Part shown: positions 36,939 to 45,111 of the stretch, in pieces | Numbering within the stretch: position 1 is the first letter of the stretch | How the letters are laid out: every line of letters starts with the position of its first letter | Origin: CAZKBP01 sp964551015 | GTDB lineage: Bacteria > Bacteroidota > Bacteroidia > Cytophagales > Microscillaceae | NCBI GenBank assembly: GCA_964551015.1 | Contig: CAZKBP010000001.1 | Span: 372,001 to 436,000 of the forward strand | Length of the DNA stretch: 64,000 nt | Direction of reading: 5' to 3' | Position numbers and translations under genes: made by a program | Notes under the pieces: generated by a model | The model's input: only the letters and a program-made list of their open reading frames with translations | Database searches by the model: none | What the model was told of the DNA's origin: nothing

Positions 36939-37399
36939 TTAATTTTTGAAAACGGCTTTTTCCAAGGCGACGACCCGATCTTCTATTTTGATCAATTGAT
37001 CTAATTGGTCAGCCACACGAATCACCGAAAGCTTGATCTCCCGAATTTCCAGATTAGTTTGAGCTTGTTGCTCTTCCAAGTGGCTCACACGATTGTTTAA
37101 TGAATCTAGGCTCTNNNNNNNNNNNNNNNNNNNNNNNNNNNNNNNNNNNNNNNNNNNNNNNNNNNNNNNNNNNNNNNNNNNNNNNNNNNNNNNNNNNNNN
37201 NNNNNNNNNNNNNNTGAGCTTGCTGATGTTTCAAGCCTTGGATTTCCACGTTTGTCTGAGCTTGTTGCTCTTCCAAGTGGCTCACACGATTGTTTAATGA
37301 ATCTAGGCTCTGGTTCGTGCGTGCTTGTTGCTCGATGAACTGATCTTGTTTTTTCAAAGATTCGCTGAGTAGTTCTACGATTTTATCTTCACCCTTCAT
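36939..37399 (-). CDS. Coiled-coil repeat protein, second copy, interrupted by the assembly gap
   Basis: The start at 37399 gives MKGEDKIVELLSESLKKQDQ and the left side of the gap ends with RVADQLDQLIKIEDRVVALEKAVFKN and a stop (36939-36941), so both ends are those of its neighbour. The repeat unit SLDSLNNRVSHLEEQQAQTN stands on both sides of the N run (about 37056-37114 and 37257-37314). With 100 N the total is not a multiple of three, so the true gap length is not 100. The gene is likely intact but of unknown repeat number. Coordinates are the best available. Confidence 0.6.
37115..37214. other. Assembly gap of 100 N
   Basis: The run of exactly 100 N sits within near-identical tandem repeats of the coiled-coil gene. 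100 is a placeholder length; frame analysis of the flanks shows it cannot be exact. Confidence 0.99.
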
Positions 37400-37929
37400 G
37401 TAAATGTGTATTTATCTAGACAAATATAATAATTTAATTTGATTTAGGAAATAAAAAGCCTTTAAATTCCATGAAATTGGTTTCAATTCCAGAAATACTA
37501 ACATATATTAGTATTTTTGGAAAGAAAAACTAGAAAACACTCCTTTAATCTAGAACCAGACCTTGCACCTTCGGAGATTTAACCTCATATCTCATGTTGA
37601 GAGCCTTGCCTTTTAAAGCTTTCAAAGTAAAAGACCAACTAATCTTACCATTCTTACAAATGATTGGGCGGATGTAAGACGGAAAGCACGGTCAGGTTTC
37701 TCTCGGCGTTGAGCTGGAGGTTGGCCTTATCCAAATTAAAATTTTTCTTCTAGAATAATATTTAATTGGTCGGACATCTATCTTTATTCGTATACGTTAA
37801 AAAACACCCACGGAGTCGTTCCTGCTTCCTTATCACAAAATCATCTGGTATTTTTTCCACATTTGCTAACATAAATTAGCAGATTTGTATTAATTTTGAA
37901 TGGAAATAGCCAAGGCTAAATAAACACTC
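37400..37929. other. Long intergenic region before the ISP-like gene
   Basis: These 530 bases hold no convincing coding frame and no cloverleaf I can pair. The region lies between divergent genes and should hold both promoters. It contains a short repeat-like segment ACTAACATATATTAG, which is a near-palindrome at about 37496-37513. Confidence 0.45.
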
Positions 37930-40900
37930 GTGTCTCAAAGGCTCCGCATTCAACAATATCAAGAAACCATAGAAGCCTTCCTGTTGGGCGACATCGCCGC
38001 GCATAAGGGTGAGCTACGTAACTATTTCATGGAGCTACTTGAAGATTTAGCCGCCACTCATCACCTTGCACTGCGTAGCCCTGAGGAAAATCAGCTTGGC
38101 CTAAGTCTCGAGGATGAATTTGGCCTAAAGAGAGGGTGCTGGGAACACATTTCACCACAGATTGATCTGGATTTGGAAATACAAAGAAAACTTGCCGAAA
38201 ATACACCTCAAGACAATCTTTTGTTTGAAGATGCGCGTACCGCCGTGCTAATACAAGCGGGCGAAGAAGTAGGGCGGGTGGAAATGAGTCAAGCAAAGGA
38301 TTTGGAGCGCGTACTCAAAGATTTTCTGAGCTATCAGACAAATCAAATCCAAGTTTTCTATCAGGCCATGGATGGTTATTGGCAAAAATTGCCCGCATAC
38401 TATCAATTATTGGTAGAAGCTTTTCAAAATTATAAAAAGAAATTACCCAAAAAACATCCCTTCCGACTCGCATTTGAAAAATGGCTCCTAAAACTCAGAA
38501 AACACCTCCATCCCGAGACAAAACCCGAAGCAGCACAAGCGTTTTTGATTCAACATCTCCTTACCAAGGAGCTATTCTTACATTTTGATCCTAACCAAGC
38601 CCTCATCTCAGCCTGTCCTACCTTTCAGGAGATAGAACGAATCCTCCAGCATTGGGAAGCCACTCCAGAGATCGAGCTAGGTTTGTCTGAGATGAGAACC
38701 TTATTCACGCCTGTGGTTGCCACGATGCAACAGCTTGGTCATAAGGAGGCTCGTTGGCAATTTTTGAAAACCTTCATGCACCATTTTCAGCAAGCCTATC
38801 CTCCTAGACAGGCTGGTTCTCTGGAGATAGACTCAGAATTGCTACGTTTCATCGGTGAAGCTATCCTGAATATTTTTGGAGATCAAAACTTTCCTTCCAC
38901 ACGGCTATCTATCTTGGATACAGGGGCTAGTATGGGAAGTCACTCGGCTACTTTCTTGAAGAAGCTGACCGCCAAATCTGCCTTCTCCTCGACTCGAGTA
39001 GAATTTCATAGCTTCACACAAGATTTGCTCACTCATTATCAGCATTATCTGGTCTCGACGGGTCATTCGTCTGAACAGATTTCTCTAAAAAATTATTGGG
39101 CAAACGCCTTCACCGCCAGCCAGATAGACCAGACGCATCAACAAGCTGGTCTCTTCACCACCCCAGAAGCTGAACTAATGCCAACCGAATCGGCGCATTG
39201 TATTTGGCTTGATTCCCCTCTATCCATAAAAGGAAGTGAACAGGCGATGCTCGCGAACCTGCATTGGGCAAAACAACGCTTAAAGGAGCAAGGCGTGGTG
39301 ATCTTGATGAGCTCCCCTTCTTTACTCAAAGAGCCCGCCTATGAAGCTGTTCGCAGGCAACTCGCGCAAGACTTTGACGAAATGTATTTTCTTGAAATAG
39401 AAGGCCATATCTCGGAAAAAAATAAATCAACTACCAAAAGCATCCTATCCAGAAAAGATGCGAGTCTGCTCAGCTTGCTCATCAAACACAAATCTCCCAA
39501 GGACTTGGCTAAGGTTTATTCCCATCAATGGGAAGGGCTAGGTAGGACGGAAGAGAGAAAGGCTGTATTTCGTTATGAGCACTGGCTACAGCTTCCCCAT
39601 CAGGATGTTCCTCTGGAAGATTTCTACCGTGCTCGCCCTCGTGATGAGCAGGACTTTATGAGCTTATTTCCCGTGGCAGGAAATAATTTGCTGGAAAATG
39701 CCGAAACAGGGCTTTTTAAACGGGTAGTGGATGGCATTCCTAAAACCAAGCTCCCTTCCTTGAAGAATTTATCTCTGGCTCGTCTGCAAGAGCAGGTTCG
39801 CTCTTTGGAGAAAAAAAAGCCCAAAGCCAAAAAAAGCCAGCCACAGCTAGCTTTTAACCTCGAGATTAATTGGGCAGAGGAAGAAGATAATTTGAAAAAA
39901 GGCGAAAACACGAGTATTTTACCCATTATGCTCAGCCCTTGGGGGACAAATTACTTTTATCTGGCCACGCCCCACGCGATTCCACGCAGGTATTGGCGAA
40001 ACCTTTTTCAAGAAAAGTTCGCAAATTATTATCTGATTATTCCCGAGCCTACACATCAGCGTGATTTCTTTGTGCTGGCAAGTGCTTCCCCCGTTACTTC
40101 TCATTGGGGGGTGAAGGTCAAATGCCTTCCGCTTTACACTTGGGATTTGCAAGAAAATAAACAGATCAATTTTAGAGAAGAAGCTTATCTTTCTTTCAAA
40201 GCACATTACGAGACAAAATGGCAAGAACAAGCCGAAGCTAATCTGTATCATCTGAGATGCTTATTTAATTTTAGCGAATTTGAAAATTGTCAGGTCAGTC
40301 CAGACTTAGCACACGAAATCCGCCAATTGACCTACTTAGAGGAGCAAGGACAAGATGTTTCCTATTTGTTTAAACATATCAACCAGCCCAGCGAGAAGCT
40401 CGAGACAATTCTGAGAAAAGTATTTCAGATTTTTATCCGCGTGAAAAAAAATTTCGATCGCATCGGTAAGAAAGCCTGCCAAGGACAAGCTTCTTATGAG
40501 GTCTTTCAAAGCTATTTTGAAGAAGGAGAGCAAGCCATTCAAGCCTTACAAACTTACCTGGAACAGATAGATCAGCAAGGATGGGCCGAGGGTTTGGAAA
40601 GAAATATTGACCCTGAGGATGTATTTTTTTACACCTATGCGCTGCTCCAACATCCGCTTTATCAAAAAAAATACAGCCATTCTTTACAGCATCACTTTCC
40701 TCGCTTGCCATTTTTAGATAATTTTTGGCAATGGGCAAATTGGGGAAAGCAACTTCTGGAAATGCATCTGCATCCTGAAAAACTTGAGCCCTGGACTTTG
40801 ACCCTTCAAGAAGAAGTATTGTCGCAAAAGGCTCGGAAAACTACGCTCAAACTCCTTCCCGAACAAGGTGCCATTCGCATCCGTGAAGCTGATCATCTGT

Positions 40901-41121
40901 ACTTGATTCAAGACCTGCCGGAGGAAGTATGGCAATATACCATCAACTCAAAAACAGCCTTGGAATGGTCTTTACTAAACTTTATCAAGAATGAATGGAG
41001 GATTTGGGAGAAAAAAGACGAAATTCTAGAGGCAATCGCTCAACTAACGCGTATGAGCGTAGAAACTTGCCGTGTTTTCAGAGAAATGGAAATTGCCGAA
41101 CCTTTCCAAGCCTCAAACTAA
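37930..41121 (+). CDS. Type ISP restriction-modification-like protein with degenerate methyltransferase motifs
   Basis: Translation starts at a GTG right after an in-frame stop at 37921; the N-terminus is like that of type ISP proteins. The 1063-residue protein has a helical N-terminal region (1-300), a methyltransferase-like core (about 300-530) and a C-terminal target-recognition-like region (about 600-1063: LSPWGTNYFYL, FFVLASASPVTSHWG, then DVFFYTYALLQHPLYQKKY and RLPFLDNFWQWANWGKQL). Motif I reads ILDTGASMGSH instead of DPAxGTG, and motif IV reads LDSPLS instead of NPPYS. The helicase and nuclease of full type ISP enzymes are absent. It is 41 bases upstream of uvrA on the same strand. 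Family certain; enzymatic activity doubtful. Confidence 0.8.
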   Translation: MSQRLRIQQYQETIEAFLLGDIAAHKGELRNYFMELLEDLAATHHLALRSPEENQLGLSLEDEFGLKRGCWEHISPQIDLDLEIQRKLAENTPQDNLLFEDARTAVLIQAGEEVGRVEMSQAKDLERVLKDFLSYQTNQIQVFYQAMDGYWQKLPAYYQLLVEAFQNYKKKLPKKHPFRLAFEKWLLKLRKHLHPETKPEAAQAFLIQHLLTKELFLHFDPNQALISACPTFQEIERILQHWEATPEIELGLSEMRTLFTPVVATMQQLGHKEARWQFLKTFMHHFQQAYPPRQAGSLEIDSELLRFIGEAILNIFGDQNFPSTRLSILDTGASMGSHSATFLKKLTAKSAFSSTRVEFHSFTQDLLTHYQHYLVSTGHSSEQISLKNYWANAFTASQIDQTHQQAGLFTTPEAELMPTESAHCIWLDSPLSIKGSEQAMLANLHWAKQRLKEQGVVILMSSPSLLKEPAYEAVRRQLAQDFDEMYFLEIEGHISEKNKSTTKSILSRKDASLLSLLIKHKSPKDLAKVYSHQWEGLGRTEERKAVFRYEHWLQLPHQDVPLEDFYRARPRDEQDFMSLFPVAGNNLLENAETGLFKRVVDGIPKTKLPSLKNLSLARLQEQVRSLEKKKPKAKKSQPQLAFNLEINWAEEEDNLKKGENTSILPIMLSPWGTNYFYLATPHAIPRRYWRNLFQEKFANYYLIIPEPTHQRDFFVLASASPVTSHWGVKVKCLPLYTWDLQENKQINFREEAYLSFKAHYETKWQEQAEANLYHLRCLFNFSEFENCQVSPDLAHEIRQLTYLEEQGQDVSYLFKHINQPSEKLETILRKVFQIFIRVKKNFDRIGKKACQGQASYEVFQSYFEEGEQAIQALQTYLEQIDQQGWAEGLERNIDPEDVFFYTYALLQHPLYQKKYSHSLQHHFPRLPFLDNFWQWANWGKQLLEMHLHPEKLEPWTLTLQEEVLSQKARKTTLKLLPEQGAIRIREADHLYLIQDLPEEVWQYTINSKTALEWSLLNFIKNEWRIWEKKDEILEAIAQLTRMSVETCRVFREMEIAEPFQASN

Positions 41122-41162
41122 GTCCTTCTCTTACGTGTTGATGTATAGTACCTCAAAAAATT

Positions 41163-44060
41163 ATGAACGAAAATATAGAAATCTACGGCGCGCGTGAGCA
41201 TAACCTGAAAGACATTGATGTTGCTTTTCCCCGAAATAAACTCATTGTAATCACAGGTGTGAGTGGGAGTGGGAAATCATCTTTGGCCTTTGATACCATC
41301 TATGCAGAAGGGCAGCGACGCTATATGGAAAGCTTTTCAGCGTATGCCCGTTCGTTTATCGGAGAGATGGAACGCCCCGATGTGGATAAAATCAATGGAC
41401 TCAGCCCCGTTATTGCCATCGAGCAGAAAACTACTTCGCGCAACCCCCGCTCTACCGTGGGCACGACCACAGAGATTTATGACTTTTTTCGTCTTTTGTT
41501 TGCTCGAGCTGGAATCGCTTATTCTTACGTTACGGGCGAAAAAATGGTCAAACAGTCTGAGGATCAGATTGTAGAACAGGTATTAGAACAATTTAAGGGT
41601 CAGAAAGTCAATATTTTAGCTCCAGTAGTCAAGGGAAGAAAAGGGCATTATCGTGAACTCTTTGTGCAATTACGTCGCTCTGGCTACACCAAAGTAAGAG
41701 CCGATGGGCAGATTATGGACATAGTCCCCAAAATGCAGCTCGATCGTTATAAGATCCACGATATCGAATTAGTCATAGATCGAGTCAAGGTACAGGCCAA
41801 AGATCGTCATCGGCTCACCCAATCGGTCAGAGCCGCGCTCAAAGAGGGTAAGGGCATGATGGCCGTGCTGGAGCATCAAGGTCAAGAAGAAGAGGCAGAT
41901 CCCTCTGCACTTACCGATGGACGCATCGTGGCCAAGCCCACCAAAAGAGAAGAAATACGGACTCCTGCTTTTTTCTCCAAGCTACTGGTATGCCCCACCT
42001 CAGGTATTTCATACGACGAACCAGCCCCCAACATGTTTTCCTTTAATTCTCCCTACGGTGCCTGCCCCACCTGTGATGGCTTAGGACAAGTAGAAGAAAT
42101 TACTGAAGATTCTATCATTCCCGATGATTCTTTGAGTATTAGTCGGGGAGGCATCACCCCTTTGGGAGAATATCGTGATATCTGGGCTTTTAAACAAATC
42201 GAGGCTATTCTCAAAAGCGAAAAATTGAGCCTCAGCACCCCCATTAAGAAAATTCCCAAAAAAATTCTTAAAGAAATTCTCTACGGGTCTTCTCGCTCTT
42301 TTAAAATTTATTCCAGCAAATTTAAAAAAACCTACAACTCTAAGTTCGAGGGAATTATGCATTATCTGGAGCGATTGCAGGATGAAGGCTCCGATAAAAC
42401 CCAAAACTGGATCAGGGATTTCGTGGAGAAAAAAACCTGCCCCGAATGCGAAGGCGGACGCCTCAAAAAAGAATCGCTACACTTCAAAATTGACCAAAAA
42501 AATATTGCCGAACTAGCTCAGATGAATATTGAGCGACTCAGTGAATGGCTCGAGGGCTTAGAGGATCGTCTTGACAAAAATCAAAAACGCATTGCTGAGA
42601 ATATCCTCAAAGAAATCCGCAAAAGAGTAGGCCTGCTCTTAGATATTGGCTTGTATTACCTGACCTTGGATCGCCCTCTGCGTACCCTCTCGGGAGGAGA
42701 AGCCCAGCGGATTCGCTTGGCCACACAAATCGGAACTCAACTCGTGGGAGTGCTTTATATCTTGGATGAGCCAAGTATTGGCTTGCATGCGCGTGATAAT
42801 TTTCGGCTGATTCAATCCCTCAAAGATTTAAGAGATTTGGGGAATTCGGTGGTGGTAGTAGAGCATGACAAGGATATGATGCTCGAGTCTGATTATATAC
42901 TAGATATTGGTCAGGGCGCAGGGGCACACGGAGGTAGAGTAGTAGCACAGGGTACGCCCGATGAAATTTTACGACAAAGCAGCCTCACGGTTGATTATCT
43001 CAAACAAGAAAAAGAGATTGAAGTACCCGAAGCCCGTCGGGAAGGCAACGGCAAGCACCTGCAGGTGAAAGGAGCCACAGGTAACAACTTAAAGCAAGTA
43101 GACCTGAACCTACCCCTGGGCAAAATGATCTGTATCACGGGCGTATCTGGAAGTGGAAAATCTACCCTGATTCACGATACTTTATTTCCCATTCTGAATC
43201 AGCATTTTTACAGAGCCAAACGCGCCCCTCTGGCCTACGAATCCATAGAAGGTTTGGAGCATCTGGACAAAGTAATCGAGGTAGACCAATCTCCCATTGG
43301 GCGTACGCCTCGCTCTAACCCAGCGACTTATGTCGGTTTTTTTACAGATATTAGGGCCTTATTTGCCCAGCTACCCGAAGCTAAGATTCGCGGCTATAAG
43401 CCCGGGCGTTTTTCTTTTAATGTCAAAGGAGGGCGCTGCGAAGAATGCCAAGGAGGCGGTATGAAGCTGATCGAGATGGACTTTTTGCCGGACGTGTACG
43501 TGGAGTGTGAAACCTGTAAGGGCAAGCGCTACAATCGAGAAACCTTAGAGGTGCGTTTTAAGAGTAAATCTATCGCTGATGTACTGGAGATGACGGTAGA
43601 ACGCGCTGTAGAGTTTTTTGATAATCAGCCCATTATCAAACGCAAGATCAAAGCCCTGCAAGATGTGGGCTTGGGCTATATCAAACTAGGGCAGTCCTCT
43701 ACTACGCTTTCGGGGGGAGAAGCCCAAAGAGTGAAACTAGCCACCGAACTTTCACGTCGAGATACAGGAAAAACACTTTACATTCTAGACGAACCCACTA
43801 CTGGCCTACATTTTGAAGATATTCGTATCTTGTTGGGAGTATTACATAAACTCGTAGAGCGAGGTAATACGGTTCTCATTATTGAGCATAATCTGGATGT
43901 GATTAAAGTAGCTGATCACGTTGTAGACTTAGGCTTAGAAGGAGGAGAGAAGGGCGGGCAAATCATCTTTGAGGGTACTCCCGAAGATTTGATGAAATCC
44001 GAACGGAGCTACACCGGGCAATTTCTCAGGAATGAAATGAAAGAAAAAGTAAGAAGATAG
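41163..44060 (+). CDS. uvrA: UvrABC excinuclease subunit A
   Basis: The 965-residue protein is a double ABC ATPase: Walker A GVSGSGKSS near residues 32-40 and GVSGSGKST in the second half, ABC signatures LSGGEAQRIRLA and LSGGEAQRVKLA, and zinc-module CPECEGG and CEECQGGG cysteines. UvrA dimers find distorted DNA and load UvrB in nucleotide excision repair. It follows the ISP-like gene by 41 bases. Length and start are normal. Confidence 0.98.
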   Translation: MNENIEIYGAREHNLKDIDVAFPRNKLIVITGVSGSGKSSLAFDTIYAEGQRRYMESFSAYARSFIGEMERPDVDKINGLSPVIAIEQKTTSRNPRSTVGTTTEIYDFFRLLFARAGIAYSYVTGEKMVKQSEDQIVEQVLEQFKGQKVNILAPVVKGRKGHYRELFVQLRRSGYTKVRADGQIMDIVPKMQLDRYKIHDIELVIDRVKVQAKDRHRLTQSVRAALKEGKGMMAVLEHQGQEEEADPSALTDGRIVAKPTKREEIRTPAFFSKLLVCPTSGISYDEPAPNMFSFNSPYGACPTCDGLGQVEEITEDSIIPDDSLSISRGGITPLGEYRDIWAFKQIEAILKSEKLSLSTPIKKIPKKILKEILYGSSRSFKIYSSKFKKTYNSKFEGIMHYLERLQDEGSDKTQNWIRDFVEKKTCPECEGGRLKKESLHFKIDQKNIAELAQMNIERLSEWLEGLEDRLDKNQKRIAENILKEIRKRVGLLLDIGLYYLTLDRPLRTLSGGEAQRIRLATQIGTQLVGVLYILDEPSIGLHARDNFRLIQSLKDLRDLGNSVVVVEHDKDMMLESDYILDIGQGAGAHGGRVVAQGTPDEILRQSSLTVDYLKQEKEIEVPEARREGNGKHLQVKGATGNNLKQVDLNLPLGKMICITGVSGSGKSTLIHDTLFPILNQHFYRAKRAPLAYESIEGLEHLDKVIEVDQSPIGRTPRSNPATYVGFFTDIRALFAQLPEAKIRGYKPGRFSFNVKGGRCEECQGGGMKLIEMDFLPDVYVECETCKGKRYNRETLEVRFKSKSIADVLEMTVERAVEFFDNQPIIKRKIKALQDVGLGYIKLGQSSTTLSGGEAQRVKLATELSRRDTGKTLYILDEPTTGLHFEDIRILLGVLHKLVERGNTVLIIEHNLDVIKVADHVVDLGLEGGEKGGQIIFEGTPEDLMKSERSYTGQFLRNEMKEKVRR

Positions 44061-44103
44061 CCCCATTTTTTCTCAAAGCTATCTCTTGCTTAGATACGAT
44101 ACT

Positions 44104-45081
44104 ATGGATATGGAAAAACCTACAGCTTTAAACCAAAATCAGCCAAACACTGCCGAGCAGGAACACGACTCGGAATCAGCAGAGCGAGCCTATCTCGACA
44201 AAATTCAGAAGCTATACCAACAAAATCACGGCCTTAGATCAGAACAAAGGTGTGCACTGGCTCTAGAATTGGGAATGACCGAAGAACGCTGGGAGCAATT
44301 AGAACAAAATTTTGAACAGAAAAGACAAGAGGGCTACAGTTTTCTAAAACAAGAAGACTGGGAAAAGGCCATCCTCAGCTTTGAAGAGGCATTACTCATC
44401 AATCCTTGGTGCCCCAGATTGTTATTCGCCAAAACCGAGGCTCATTTAGGTAAGTACCAAAGCACCGTAGAAAAAGAAGATTTGCAAGCAGCTGTTTTTT
44501 ATGCTGAAAAATGCCTCCTTTGTGACCCCAGCCACGTTCATGCGACCAATTTTATACAAGAGTATAAGCCCACGCTGTATCAAGAGCGAGATCAAAGATG
44601 GAAATTGGCCAAGCAGAGTGCTTATTGGCTAGCTTTCGTGGGTATTTTCGTACTGACCTATTTTTTCGTTTGGCAACCGATCACCCACGAACTACAAACC
44701 GATTGGGTCAAAATTAAAGAATTACTTCACCTCAACGAGCCCGCTACCTTTACACTGTATAACCTAAATTTTGCTCCTAATGAGGTAACACTAGATGCCA
44801 CGGCTCGCCGTGAACTAGACCGCCTTGCCAATTATTTACAAGAACACCCTGAGGTGAAAGGCGAAATCGCCGGGCATACTGATAACACAGGAGAGCCTGA
44901 GGTAAACCAACGCATCTCAGAACTTAGAGCCAAGAGTGTATACGAATATTTGTTACAAAAAGAGATTGATGCCCAACGGCTTCGTTATCAAGGTTATGGC
45001 TCCAGCAAACCACTCGCTAATAACGACAATCCAGAGCATCGCCGCCAAAATCGCCGTATCGAGTTTAAGATTTTGCCCTGA
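44104..45081 (+). CDS. TPR protein with C-terminal OmpA-like peptidoglycan-binding domain
   Basis: The ATG at 44104 is preferred over an in-frame TTG at 44086. The 325-residue protein has an N-terminal hydrophilic region with a TPR-like helix pair (FLKQEDWEKAILSFEEALLINP), a single membrane segment (about 177-196: AFVGIFVLTYFFVW) and a C-terminal OmpA domain (FAPNEVTLDATARRELDRL, GHTDNTGEPEVNQRISELRA, YGSSKPLANNDNPEHRRQNRRIEF). The topology puts the TPR part in the cytoplasm and the OmpA part in the periplasm. It may link the cell wall to a cytoplasmic or inner-membrane partner. It follows uvrA by 44 bases. Confidence 0.8.
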   Translation: MDMEKPTALNQNQPNTAEQEHDSESAERAYLDKIQKLYQQNHGLRSEQRCALALELGMTEERWEQLEQNFEQKRQEGYSFLKQEDWEKAILSFEEALLINPWCPRLLFAKTEAHLGKYQSTVEKEDLQAAVFYAEKCLLCDPSHVHATNFIQEYKPTLYQERDQRWKLAKQSAYWLAFVGIFVLTYFFVWQPITHELQTDWVKIKELLHLNEPATFTLYNLNFAPNEVTLDATARRELDRLANYLQEHPEVKGEIAGHTDNTGEPEVNQRISELRAKSVYEYLLQKEIDAQRLRYQGYGSSKPLANNDNPEHRRQNRRIEFKILP

Positions 45082-45111
45082 TGGGTCTTGCTTGATGGTG
45101 GTAACTCAACT

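Noticed and set aside
37559..37640. Minus-strand tRNA-like sequence in the gap before the ISP-like gene
   Set aside because: Some words look like a tRNA written backwards, but I could not pair an acceptor stem, a D-arm and a T-arm consistently.
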